64,000 nt of DNA from Fidelibacterota bacterium. Lineage in GTDB: Bacteria; Pseudomonadota; Alphaproteobacteria; Rhodospirillales; Rhodospirillaceae. How positions within the stretch are numbered: the stretch's first letter is position 1; every line of letters starts with the position of its first letter. The notes beneath the pieces were generated by a model that was not told the DNA's origin, did no database searches, and worked only from the letters and a program-made list of their open reading frames with translations. A program made the translations under genes and the position numbers. Location of the stretch: NCBI GenBank assembly GCA_947476275.1, contig CANJPQ010000010.1, forward strand, positions 62,001 to 126,000, in the 5' to 3' direction. Of the stretch, positions 8,172 through 16,211 are shown piece by piece.

Positions 8172-9089
8172 ATGTCTGCCAAGCGCGTCACTCTGGTCGA
8201 AGTCGGTCCGCGGGACGGCATCCAGGCCGAGCCCAAGATCCTGACCACACAGGAAAAGGTCGATTTCATTACGCGAATTATCGATGCCGGCCTGACCCGC
8301 ATCGAGGTGGCCAGCTTTGTGAACCCGAAGCGCGTGCCGCAAATGGCGGATGCGGAAGCTGTGCTGTCCCAACTGCCGCGGGACGGCCGTGCGTCCTACA
8401 TCGGCCTGATCTTGAATATGAAAGGGTTTGAGCGCGCCCGCGCCGCCAAGGTCGATGAAGTGGGGTATGCGGTTGTAGCGTCCGATACTTTCGCCCAGAA
8501 GAACCAGGGCATGACCTCTGAGGAGACCGTGAAGGCCTGGCAGGAGGTCGGCGCGCAGGCGAAGAAAGAAGGCTTCAAAACGTCTGTCACCGTCGGTGCA
8601 GCCTTTGGATGCCCTTTCGAGGGCGAGGTCAATCCGGACCGGGTGGTCGCCATGGTCAGGGCGTGCGCCGAGGTCGATCCTGACGAAGTGGCCCTGGCCG
8701 ACACTATCGGTTGTGCCGATCCCCGCCGCGTCACCGAACTGGTGAAACGCGTGAAGGATGCGGTGCCGCACACCAAGCTGCGGGTTCATCTGCACAACAC
8801 CCGTAATACCGGCCTTGCCAACGCCTATGCCGCGGTCGAGGCGGGCGTGGATTTCCTCGATGCCTCCACCGGCGGCATCGGCGGCTGTCCGTTCGCGCCG
8901 CGCGCCACCGGCAATATCCCTATGGAAGACCTGATCTACATGCTCAACCGCATGGGGGTCGAAACCGGCGTGGACATCAACAAGGTCATGGCCAATGCCG
9001 AATGGGTGGAAGAGCACCTGGGTAAGCCGATACCGGCCATGCTGGGCAAAGCCGGCGTGTTCCCGGACGTGGCCCGCCGCGCTGCCTGA
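8172..9089 (+). CDS. hydroxymethylglutaryl-CoA lyase family protein (DRE-TIM metallolyase)
   Basis: 305 residues, matching HMG-CoA lyases in length and motifs: VGPRDGIQ at 11-18 (the metal and substrate motif, with R14 and D15), EVASFVNPKRVPQMAD, the metal histidines in HLHNTRNTG (206-214), and the signature GGIGGCPFAP with C239. All expected catalytic residues are present, so it should cleave a 3-hydroxy-3-methylacyl-CoA type substrate, either HMG-CoA itself (leucine route) or a pathway analogue such as citramalyl-CoA. Start chosen at the ATG preceded by AGGA. It is the first plus-strand gene, followed after 294 bp by HyuA. Confidence 0.9.
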   Translation: MSAKRVTLVEVGPRDGIQAEPKILTTQEKVDFITRIIDAGLTRIEVASFVNPKRVPQMADAEAVLSQLPRDGRASYIGLILNMKGFERARAAKVDEVGYAVVASDTFAQKNQGMTSEETVKAWQEVGAQAKKEGFKTSVTVGAAFGCPFEGEVNPDRVVAMVRACAEVDPDEVALADTIGCADPRRVTELVKRVKDAVPHTKLRVHLHNTRNTGLANAYAAVEAGVDFLDASTGGIGGCPFAPRATGNIPMEDLIYMLNRMGVETGVDINKVMANAEWVEEHLGKPIPAMLGKAGVFPDVARRAA

Positions 9090-9200
9090 GGCGGCGGCGC
9101 CATCAACGTTTGCGATATGTCATGATGCCGCCCGCGGCTGGGACGCTCGCGGGCGCAAGCCTGCAGGAACCGGTTGCCGCGCGTGAATGCCCTGGCAAAC

Positions 9201-9223
9201 CGTCAAAATTCACGATATTGACG
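9201..9223. promoter_or_regulatory. inverted repeat CGTCAA-N11-TTGACG upstream of hyuA
   Basis: A perfect 6-bp inverted repeat with an 11-nt spacer lies in the 294-bp gap between the lyase gene and the HyuA gene. The spacing resembles a dimeric regulator site, and the right arm TTGACG could also serve as a -35 box, although no good -10 follows 17 bases later. The remainder of the gap contains nothing recognisable. Confidence 0.3.
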
Positions 9224-9383
9224 CGACCGCTTTCACCCTTTTCGGAGTCGCCTTTCGCTGCCGCTTTGGTCTACCGTTGCGGCTTCAAAGGCGGGGTTTA
9301 ACCGCGAGGCCGGGTGCTTCCGAAAGGCTTCCGGGCCGGGCACACCGATCATCAAGTCAGACTAAACAGGGACGCGAACACAC

Positions 9384-11591
9384 ATGACATATCGCTTGGG
9401 CTGCGACGTCGGGGGGACGTTCACAGATCTTCTCCTGATCAATGAGGCCACCGGTGAAACGTACCGGCAGAAAACCCCTTCGACGCCAGCCGACCAATCC
9501 GTCGGCGTGATGAACGGCATCCTGCAAGTCTGCAAGGACGCGGGCATCGACCCCTCCGAGATCACCGAATTCATGCACGGCACCACCGTTGCAACCAACG
9601 CCGTGCTCGAAGGCAAGGGCGCGGTCGTCGGCCTGATCGTCACCGACGGCTATAAACAAGTGCTGCAGATCGCGCGCTCGTTCGTCCCCGGCGGCCTCGC
9701 CGGCTGGATCATCTGGAACAAGCCGCTGCCGCTCGCGCTGCTCGAGAACACGGTCGAAGTGAAGGAGCGCATTGGCGCCCGCGGCGACGTTGTGCGCGCT
9801 GTCGACGAAGCCTCCGTGCGCGCCGCGGCGGAGAAGCTGAAGGCGAACAACGTTCAGGCCATCACCGTCTCGCTGATCAATTCGTTTGCGAACGGCGATC
9901 ACGAAAAGCGCGTGCGCACGATCGTCCAGGAAGTCTGCCCGGGCATCCCGGTCACGCTCAGCCACGAAGTGCTGCCCGAAATGTACGAGTACGAGCGCAC
10001 CCAGACCGCGGTGGCGAACTCCTACGTGCGCCCGACCGTCAGCAAGTATCTCGGTAATCTCGAGAAGACGTTCGCCGCAACCAAGATGAAGGCGAAGTAC
10101 AAGGTGCTCCGCTCCGACGGCGGCCTGATGGCGTTTGGCAACGCCTCCGACCAGCCGGTCGCGCTGATGATGTCGGGCCCCGCCGGCGGTGTCGCCGGTG
10201 CCTTGTGGGTGTCGCGTCAGTCCGGCTTCAAGAACCTGCTCACGTTCGATATGGGCGGCACGTCGACCGACGTGGCCCTGATCGAGAACGGCGAGCCGCA
10301 GCTGCGCCGTGAAACGCGTGTCGGCGACGTCACCGTCCGCGCCTCGTCGCTGGACGTGCGCACGGTCGGCGCGGGTGGCGGCTCGATCGCCGCCGTGCCG
10401 ACGCTCACAGGTGCGTTGCGTGTGGGTCCGCAGTCTGCGGGCGCGGTGCCGGGTCCGGCTGCCTACGGCAAGGGCGGCACCGAGCCGGCCGTGACGGATG
10501 CCAACGTGGTCCTTGGTCACCTTCCGCCGTCTCTGATCGGCGGCGGCATGAAGCTCGATGTGGCGGCAGCACGCACGGCCTGTAAGAAGGTCGCCGATGC
10601 GTTGAAGATCTCGGTGGAAGAAGCCGCCGAAGGCATCGTCAAGATCGTCAACGAGAACATGTTCGGCGCGCTGCGCCTGGTGTCGATCGAGCAGGGCTAT
10701 GACCCGCGCGACTTCGCGCTGGTGGCCTTCGGTGGCGCCGGCCCGCTGCACGCCAACGCGCTGGGCAAGCTCACCGGCTCCTGGCCGGTGATCATCCCGC
10801 CGGGTCCGGGCGTGCTGTGCGCCTACGGCGACGCCACGACGCGTGCCCGTAACGAAGCCTCCAAGACCTACGTGCGCCGCTTCTCCGAGACCAGCTCGAA
10901 GGAAGTCGCGAGCATTCTGAAGGGCCTCGCCAAGCAGGCCGCGGAAAGCCTCACCAAAGAAGGCATCCCGGCGAAAGAACAGACCACCGTCTACGAAGTC
11001 GATCTGCGCTACACCGGCCAGGGCTTCTCCGTGCCCGTCCAGTGCAAGGTGGACGGCTTCGAGAAGAACGGCCTCGCGGACGCCGGCAAGAACTTCGACG
11101 CCTATCACACCCGCCAGTTCACCTTCGCGCTCGATGCCGAGCACGAGATCGTGAACCTGCGCGCTGTGGTCGTGGGTGAATACCCCAACGTGAAGGCGAT
11201 CCGCGTGAAGAAGGGCACCTCCAACCCCTCCGCCGCGGTCATCGACAAGAAGCACACGATCTGGAGCGGCGGCAAACGCCTGCCCGCGAAGATCTACGAT
11301 CGCTCCAAGCTGCGGGAAGGCAACGTGATCGCCGGCCCGGCGGTTGTGACGGAATTCGACTCCACCACGGTCATCCTCCCGGATTGCCAGGGCGTGGTCG
11401 ATCACGTCGGCTCGATCCTCATCACGCCGAAGGGCATGAAGGCGAAGGTCCCGGGCGCGAAGCCCGCGAAGGCCGCCAAAGCGAAGCCCGCCAAAGCGAA
11501 GCCCGCAAAATCAAAGTCCGCCAAGGCCAAAAAGCCCGTCGCTAAGAAGCCCACCGCTAAGAAAAAAGCGGCCAAGGGCAAGCGTAAGTAA
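9384..11591 (+). CDS. hyuA: hydantoinase/oxoprolinase family subunit A with a lysine/alanine-rich tail
   Basis: 735 residues of the HyuA family, ASKHA-type ATPases that pair with HyuB in N-methylhydantoinase, 5-oxoprolinase and the acetone or acetophenone carboxylases. The N-terminal phosphate loop is GCDVGGTFTDLLL (about 6-18), followed by HGTTVATNAVLEGKG, the DGGLMAF and MSGPAGGVAGA segments, LTFDMGGTSTDVALI, VGAGGGSIA and FGGAGPLHANAL. The last 50 or so residues are not part of the family fold: they are a run of AKP and KKA units resembling histone-H1-like tails, encoded at about 11431-11588. Followed after 24 bp by HyuB with a good ribosome site. Function as ATP-dependent lactamase or carboxylase subunit is inferred from the family. 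Confidence 0.9.
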   Translation: MTYRLGCDVGGTFTDLLLINEATGETYRQKTPSTPADQSVGVMNGILQVCKDAGIDPSEITEFMHGTTVATNAVLEGKGAVVGLIVTDGYKQVLQIARSFVPGGLAGWIIWNKPLPLALLENTVEVKERIGARGDVVRAVDEASVRAAAEKLKANNVQAITVSLINSFANGDHEKRVRTIVQEVCPGIPVTLSHEVLPEMYEYERTQTAVANSYVRPTVSKYLGNLEKTFAATKMKAKYKVLRSDGGLMAFGNASDQPVALMMSGPAGGVAGALWVSRQSGFKNLLTFDMGGTSTDVALIENGEPQLRRETRVGDVTVRASSLDVRTVGAGGGSIAAVPTLTGALRVGPQSAGAVPGPAAYGKGGTEPAVTDANVVLGHLPPSLIGGGMKLDVAAARTACKKVADALKISVEEAAEGIVKIVNENMFGALRLVSIEQGYDPRDFALVAFGGAGPLHANALGKLTGSWPVIIPPGPGVLCAYGDATTRARNEASKTYVRRFSETSSKEVASILKGLAKQAAESLTKEGIPAKEQTTVYEVDLRYTGQGFSVPVQCKVDGFEKNGLADAGKNFDAYHTRQFTFALDAEHEIVNLRAVVVGEYPNVKAIRVKKGTSNPSAAVIDKKHTIWSGGKRLPAKIYDRSKLREGNVIAGPAVVTEFDSTTVILPDCQGVVDHVGSILITPKGMKAKVPGAKPAKAAKAKPAKAKPAKSKSAKAKKPVAKKPTAKKKAAKGKRK

Positions 11592-11615
11592 ACGGCCAGG
11601 ACAGGAGAACCACAC

Positions 11616-13604
11616 ATGTCCAATACATCGAATAACGCCCAAAAGGCGCAGATCCTCGAAACCAACAAGAAGCCGTTCAATAAGAAGACGGTGGTCGATC
11701 CCATCACGCTGGACATCATCGAAAGCGCGCTGCGCAACGCGCGCTTCGAGATGGACGCCACCGTGTTCCGCACGGCGATGTCGCCTGGCATCCGCGAGCA
11801 GCACGACGCGTTCCCGCTGATCGCCAACAAGGACGGCAAGATGGTGGTCGGCCAGTTCGGCTCCTTCATCGGCGGCTTCCTGGCCAACTACGAAGGCACG
11901 GTCGAAGAGGGCGACGTCTTCTTCACCAACGACCCGTACAAGGTCGAAGGCGCGATCAGCCACGCCAACGATTGGCTGATCATCCTGCCGATCTACTACT
12001 CGGGCCGTCTGGTTGCCTGGTCCTGCCACTTCGGTCACATGACCGACAACGGCGGCAAGGTGCCGGGCTCCATGCCGACGGACGCCACGACGATCTTCGA
12101 GGAAGGTCTCGTGACCCCGCCGACCAAGCTCTACAAGAAGGGCGTCCTGCAGGACACGCTGCTCGAGGTGATGCTCAACCAGGTCCGTCTGCCGACCTGG
12201 AACCGCTCCGACCTCAACGCCGTGCTTGCCGCCTGCCGCGTCGCCGAGAAGCGCGTGAAGGAAATGTGCGACCGCTTCGGTGATGAAATCTTCGTCGCCG
12301 CTTGTCAGGCAGCACTCGACCGCAACAAGCGCGCGGTCGGCCACCTGATCGATCAGGCCATCAGCGAAGCCCCGGTGTCGTTCGAGGATTACGTCGACGA
12401 CGACGGCCGCGGCCACGGTCCTTACAAGATCAAGTGCACCATGTGGCGCGAAGGCCACAAGGTCGTCCTGGATTGGAACGGCACCGATCCCCAGGCCATG
12501 GGCTCGATCAACTTCTATTTGAACGAGAACATGCTGAAGATGTTCTGGGGCATCTACATGATCATGGTGTTCGACCCCCAGATCCTCTTCAACGACGGCT
12601 TCTACGACCTCGTCGATGTGCGCATCCCGCAGGGCACGCTGCTGAAGCCGAACTTCCCGGCCGCTCTGTCGTGCCGTACGCACGCGCTGGGTCGCATCTT
12701 CGACACCTTCGCGGCCCTGCTCGGCCAGAAAAACCCGGACTTCCTGTGCGCCGCGGGCTTCTCGTCCTCGCCGCACTTCATGTACTCGGGCAACAACTCG
12801 AAAGGTGAGTGGTATCAGCTCTACCAGATCGGCTTCGGCGGCATTCCCGCGAAGCCCTTCGGCGACGGTCCTGACGGTCACTCCATGTGGCCCTCGTTCA
12901 CCAACGTGCCGCAGGAATATCTCGAGGCCTACTTCCCGCTGCGCATTGAGCGCTATGAGACGGTCGCGGACACCGGCGGCGTCGGCAAGACCCGCGGCGG
13001 CAATGCGCTGCGCGTCGATTACTGCTTCCTGGAAGACGGTGAAGTCTCGATCCACGACGATCGCTGGCTGACCTATCCGTGGGGCGTGAACGGCGGCACG
13101 GTCGGCGGCCGGTCGGTAAAGATCCTGCATCGCGGCGGCTACGGCGGTCAGGCGATTACCTACGAACCGTCCGAGAACGGCTACAAGATCAGCGGCGCCG
13201 GCAAGTCCGGCACCTCGATCGAGTGGCACCAGTCCAAGTGCGACAACGTGAAGGTCAACAAGGGCGACATCCTGTCCTTCATCACCTGGGGCGGCGGCGG
13301 CTGGGGCAACCCGATCGAGCGCGACGCCAACCTCGTGGCCTCCGACGTCAAGCGCGGCCTGGTCACCGCCGACGGCGCACGCCGCTACGGCGTCGTCGTG
13401 AATGCGAACGGCGATGTCGATGAAAGCGCCACGCAGTCCCTGCGCAGCGAGATCAAGGCGAAGCAGCCGGCGAAGATGCCGGTGTTCGACCTCGGCCCGC
13501 CGCTCAAGACCACGCTGGCCAACGCGATGAAGGAAACCCGTCTGCCGGCGCCGATCCAGCCGGTGTTCCGCGCCACGGGCGATCACGCCAAAGCCGCCGA
13601 GTAA
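11616..13604 (+). CDS. hyuB: hydantoinase/oxoprolinase family subunit B
   Basis: 662 residues of the HyuB family. It opens with DPITLDIIESALRNARFEM and contains the characteristic GDVFFTNDPYKVEGAISHANDW (about 91-112), SCHFGHMTDNGGKVPGS, LLEVMLNQVRLPTWNRSDLNAVLAACRVAEKR, the GGVGKTRGGNA region and a C-terminal ITWGGGGWGNPIERD. It forms the second subunit with HyuA; in carboxylases the equivalent subunit binds metal and performs carboxyl transfer. A 24-bp gap with AGGAG indicates co-expression. It is longer than most N-methylhydantoinase B proteins (about 520-590) and somewhat shorter than acetone carboxylase alpha, so a carboxylase-like role is possible. Confidence 0.9.
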   Translation: MSNTSNNAQKAQILETNKKPFNKKTVVDPITLDIIESALRNARFEMDATVFRTAMSPGIREQHDAFPLIANKDGKMVVGQFGSFIGGFLANYEGTVEEGDVFFTNDPYKVEGAISHANDWLIILPIYYSGRLVAWSCHFGHMTDNGGKVPGSMPTDATTIFEEGLVTPPTKLYKKGVLQDTLLEVMLNQVRLPTWNRSDLNAVLAACRVAEKRVKEMCDRFGDEIFVAACQAALDRNKRAVGHLIDQAISEAPVSFEDYVDDDGRGHGPYKIKCTMWREGHKVVLDWNGTDPQAMGSINFYLNENMLKMFWGIYMIMVFDPQILFNDGFYDLVDVRIPQGTLLKPNFPAALSCRTHALGRIFDTFAALLGQKNPDFLCAAGFSSSPHFMYSGNNSKGEWYQLYQIGFGGIPAKPFGDGPDGHSMWPSFTNVPQEYLEAYFPLRIERYETVADTGGVGKTRGGNALRVDYCFLEDGEVSIHDDRWLTYPWGVNGGTVGGRSVKILHRGGYGGQAITYEPSENGYKISGAGKSGTSIEWHQSKCDNVKVNKGDILSFITWGGGGWGNPIERDANLVASDVKRGLVTADGARRYGVVVNANGDVDESATQSLRSEIKAKQPAKMPVFDLGPPLKTTLANAMKETRLPAPIQPVFRATGDHAKAAE

Positions 13605-13629
13605 GGCCGAGGCACATTGAGACTAAGAA

Positions 13630-13656
13630 GGGCGGCCTCATAAGGCCGCCCTTTTT
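13630..13656 (+). terminator. rho-independent terminator after hyuB
   Basis: GGGCGGCCT (13630-13638), loop CATA, AGGCCGCCC (13643-13651), then TTTTT. A perfect 9-bp GC stem with a T run, 26 bp after the HyuB stop. It closes the plus-strand catabolic unit. Confidence 0.92.
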
Positions 13657-13696
13657 ATTTGTGCTACACTGAGGCGTCGCTCGCCGGGGGAATTTC

Positions 13697-14626
13697 GTGA
13701 CCAATCAAGCCGTGGATGATGCGCCCCTGTGCGATTTCCTCCGGCGCGCCGGTGCTGCCCCGGTGCTGGTGGACGTGGGCGCCTCCGGCAAGGTCCATGA
13801 GCCGTGGCTGCCGTTCTCCAAGGCGTCGATGTTCGTCGGCTTCGATCCCGACAGCCGCGATCTCGACCCGCGCTTGGGCGCGCACTTCCAGTCCCACCGC
13901 ATCGTGCAGAAAATCGTCGCCGGCCCGGAGAAGACCGGCACAGCGGACTTTCACCTCACCGCCTTTCCGCACTGCTCCAGCATGCTGCGGCCGAATGCGG
14001 ATGTGCTCGACGCCTGGCTGTTCGCCGATCTGTTCAAAGTGGAGCGCACGGTGCCGGTGGAGGTGATCACCCTGGCCGCGGCGATGGATGAGGCGGGCGC
14101 TGCATCCGTCGACTGGCTCAAGATCGACGCGCAGGGCTGCGACCTGTCCGTGCTCAACGGCCTCGATCAGGCGCGGCGCGACTCAATCCTGTGCATCGAG
14201 ATCGAGCCCGGGTTCCTGCAATTCTACGAGGGCGAGCAGACGTTCCCGCTGCTGCACCAGGCGCTGGTCGATCAGGGCTTCTGGCTGGCGCATCTGAAGC
14301 CGCAGGCTTTCCCGCGCGTGCGGTCCGACACCCTTCACGAGGCTTTCGGCACCCGCATCGCCGCGACCGATCCGGCGGCGAAGCTGCTTGGGCTCAGCCC
14401 GACGGCGGCGGAAGCACGCTACTTCCGCACGCTCAAACATCTGCAAGTGCATGCGGACGCGGTCGCGCGCTACGCCATCGCCTGGGTCTTTGCCGTCAGC
14501 ACCGGCCAATGGGGCCACGGCCTCGAACTCGCGCGCGCCGCCCGGATGCGCTTCGGGGACAGCGCCGAAACCCGCTTCATGTGGCAAAGCACGATCACGA
14601 CGGTGCAGGCGCTTGCCCGCGGCTGA
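13697..14626 (+). CDS. FkbM family methyltransferase
   Basis: 309 residues starting at GTG with a G-rich ribosome site (CCGGGGGAA) just upstream. SAM motif I is VLVDVGASGKVHEPW (about 23-37), followed by FVGFDPDSRD, the VDWLKIDAQGCDLSVL motif with the acidic metal or substrate residues (about 137-152) and CIEIEPGF. These are the landmarks of the FkbM family, which mostly O-methylates sugars or polyketides. The C-terminal 100 residues, including GQWGHGLELARAARMRF, extend beyond the core. It stands alone between the hyuAB terminator and the asd leader. The substrate is unknown; a saccharide is likely given the other glycan genes to the right. Confidence 0.83.
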   Translation: MTNQAVDDAPLCDFLRRAGAAPVLVDVGASGKVHEPWLPFSKASMFVGFDPDSRDLDPRLGAHFQSHRIVQKIVAGPEKTGTADFHLTAFPHCSSMLRPNADVLDAWLFADLFKVERTVPVEVITLAAAMDEAGAASVDWLKIDAQGCDLSVLNGLDQARRDSILCIEIEPGFLQFYEGEQTFPLLHQALVDQGFWLAHLKPQAFPRVRSDTLHEAFGTRIAATDPAAKLLGLSPTAAEARYFRTLKHLQVHADAVARYAIAWVFAVSTGQWGHGLELARAARMRFGDSAETRFMWQSTITTVQALARG

Positions 14627-14629
14627 CCC

Positions 14630-14658
14630 TTTACAAAACCCGCAGTCCGGTTGTAGAA
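14630..14658 (+). promoter_or_regulatory. possible promoter of the asd leader transcript
   Basis: TTTACA at 14630-14635, a 17-nt spacer, then GTAGAA at 14653-14658. The -35 box is good and the -10 box weak. Transcription would start near 14664-14667, at or just before the leader ATG, so the leader mRNA would be almost leaderless, as described for rhizobial trpL. The GAAGG at 14656-14660 could alternatively be a ribosome site if transcription begins further upstream. Confidence 0.35.
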
Positions 14659-14666
14659 GGCGACCC

Positions 14667-14744
14667 ATGCGTATGACCAAAACCACGCGGACTACGAAAA
14701 CCACGACGCTCCTCGGCGGAGCGCCTGGATCGTCCGCGTGCTGA
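14667..14744 (+). CDS. threonine-rich leader peptide of the asd attenuator
   Basis: A 25-codon ORF reading MRMTKTTRTTKTTT followed by LLGGAPGSSAC and TGA. Eight of the eleven residues 4-14 are Thr, plus two Lys. GAAGG lies six bases before the ATG. It sits 101 bp before asd and is followed by a GC-rich terminator. This is the layout of ribosome-mediated attenuators such as thrL, in which stalling at scarce cognate tRNA prevents terminator folding. Aspartate semialdehyde is the precursor of threonine, lysine and methionine, so a Thr sensor here is chemically sensible. The peptide itself presumably has no further function. Confidence 0.82.
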   Translation: MRMTKTTRTTKTTTLLGGAPGSSAC

Positions 14745-14769
14745 GTCCTTCGCACTAACGCGCACTTTC

Positions 14770-14804
14770 AGGCCCCGCCGGATCGGACGGGGCCTTTTGA
14801 TTTT
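14770..14804 (+). terminator. attenuator terminator upstream of asd
   Basis: GGCCCCG (14771-14777) pairs with CGGGGCC (14788-14794), extended by two further CC/GG pairs around a bulged A and closed by a GGATC loop, then TTTTGATTTT. It lies 26 bp after the leader stop codon and 40 bp before the asd ATG. GGCGG at 14715-14719, inside the leader ORF just after the Thr run, could pair with CCGCC at 14775-14779 and so act as an antiterminator arm; this pairing is inferred by eye. Confidence 0.8.
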
Positions 14805-14845
14805 CCAGGGCTCCCGTCTCTCCGGCCAACACGGAGACCACGCCC

Positions 14846-15859
14846 ATGCCGCTTCAAAATCCCGTTGTCGCAATCGTCGGTGCCACCGGCGCCGTCGGCG
14901 AAGCCTTTCTCGATTGCCTTCAGCGCCGGAAATTCCCGCTGAAGGACCTGCGCTTGCTCGCGTCGTCGCGGTCAGCCGGGCGCACGGTGTCCTTCGCGGG
15001 CCGCGACCTGACGGTCGAAGCCTTGAACGACAACAGCTTCCGCGGCGTCGATATCGCCTTGTTCTCCGCTGGCGGCGGCATCTCTAAACGCTATGCGCCG
15101 CTGGCCGTGGCCGCCGGCGCCGTGGTGATCGACAACTCGTCGGCCTTCCGCATGGACGCGAACGTGCCGCTGGTCGTGCCGGAGGTGAATGCCGACGCTA
15201 TCCGCACCCATCGCGGCATCATCGCCAATCCCAATTGCGCGGCGATCATCGCCATGACGCCGCTGTGGCCGGTGCATCAGGTCAATCCGCTGCGGCGTGT
15301 ACAGATTACCACCTATCAGGCCGCCTCCGGCGCGGGCGCTGCGGCCATGGCGGAGCTGCGCGATGCCACACGCGCGTATCTCGACGACGAACCCCATACG
15401 CCTGCGGTGCTACCGCATCCGTATGCGTTCAACCTGTTCAGCCACAACACCGCCATCAACCCGGCGACCGGCTACAACGACGAGGAGACCAAGGTGATGC
15501 AGGAGGCGCGCAAGATCTTCGGCCTGCCGGACCTGCGGATTTCGGCGACCTGCGTGCGCGTGCCGGTCTTGCGCGCTCATGCGATTGCGATCAGCGTCGA
15601 ATCCGCACGGCCCATGGCGCCGGCGGAGCTGCGCGCGATCATGGCAACGGCGCCGGGGGTACGGCTGGTGGACGACGCGGTGCGGAATTATTTCCCGATG
15701 CCCCGCGACGCCTCCGGCCAGGAAGACATCCTCGTGGGGCGTATCCGCCAGGACCTGAGCGATCCCAGCGGCTGTACCAATATGCTGTTCGTCTGCGGCG
15801 ATCAGTTGCTCAAGGGCGCGGCACTCAATGCCGTGCAGATCGCCGAGCGGCTGCTATGA
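14846..15859 (+). CDS. asd: aspartate-semialdehyde dehydrogenase
   Basis: 337 residues, normal length. The NADP-binding GATGAVGEA motif is at 12-20, the catalytic C131 is in IIANPNCAA, the substrate region is QAASGAGAAAMAEL, and H245 in RAHAIAIS is the general base. It reduces 4-aspartyl phosphate to aspartate semialdehyde in the pathway to Lys, Met, Thr and diaminopimelate, in the cytosol, and is normally essential. GGAG precedes the ATG by about nine bases. Expression probably depends on read-through of the upstream Thr-rich attenuator. No aspartokinase or thr gene is adjacent; the next gene is convergent and 3 bp away. Confidence 0.95.
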   Translation: MPLQNPVVAIVGATGAVGEAFLDCLQRRKFPLKDLRLLASSRSAGRTVSFAGRDLTVEALNDNSFRGVDIALFSAGGGISKRYAPLAVAAGAVVIDNSSAFRMDANVPLVVPEVNADAIRTHRGIIANPNCAAIIAMTPLWPVHQVNPLRRVQITTYQAASGAGAAAMAELRDATRAYLDDEPHTPAVLPHPYAFNLFSHNTAINPATGYNDEETKVMQEARKIFGLPDLRISATCVRVPVLRAHAIAISVESARPMAPAELRAIMATAPGVRLVDDAVRNYFPMPRDASGQEDILVGRIRQDLSDPSGCTNMLFVCGDQLLKGAALNAVQIAERLL

Positions 15860-15862
15860 AGA

Positions 15863-16072
15863 TTACTTCTTGCTGCCAAGCAGCTCTTCCTTGCGCTTCT
15901 TGTATTCCTTCGCCGACATGGAGCCCGAGCCGTAAGCCTCTTTGAGCTTCTGCAATTCCTTCTGTACCGCGGGCGAGGGGGCGGATTCGGCGCTCGCCTT
16001 GTCCGCGGCAAAAGCCGGCGCTGCGGCGGCCGGCAGCATCGCGATGACCAGGGCGGCGATGACATTCTTCAT
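15863..16072 (-). CDS. small secreted SHOCT-like protein
   Basis: 69 residues starting MKNVIAALVIAMLPAAAAP and cleaved probably after AFA. The mature part is a single short helical motif, LQKLKEAYGSGSMSAKEYKKRKEELL, of the SHOCT type (L-x-x-L-x-x-x-x-x-x-G-x-x-x-x-E-Y-x-x-x-K-x-x-L). Periplasmic. The frame is open upstream of this ATG, but the signal peptide fixes the start. Convergent with asd. Such proteins are common in proteobacteria and have no defined function. Confidence 0.8.
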   Translation of the reverse strand: MKNVIAALVIAMLPAAAAPAFAADKASAESAPSPAVQKELQKLKEAYGSGSMSAKEYKKRKEELLGSKK

Positions 16073-16211
16073 GGCGTTCTCCAGTGGGGCGTTTCGATGC
16101 CGCGGAGATAATGTCAGCGGCGGCGCGGCACAAGCGAAGGCCGTGTTAACTTGTGTATCCGTCCACGATGCGGCGATTTCAGAACGTAGAAATTGCATGA
16201 CGACCGCGCGT

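Noticed and set aside
9110-9301. Small plus-strand ORFs in the gap before hyuA
   Set aside because: No ribosome site and no protein-like composition; the gap is better explained as regulatory DNA.
9357-13586. Very long minus-strand open frames antisense to hyuA and hyuB (about 680-690 codons each)
   Set aside because: They are rich in Arg, His, Gly and Val without any domain, and lie opposite strong, family-matching genes. They are the usual GC-skew shadow frames of high-GC DNA.
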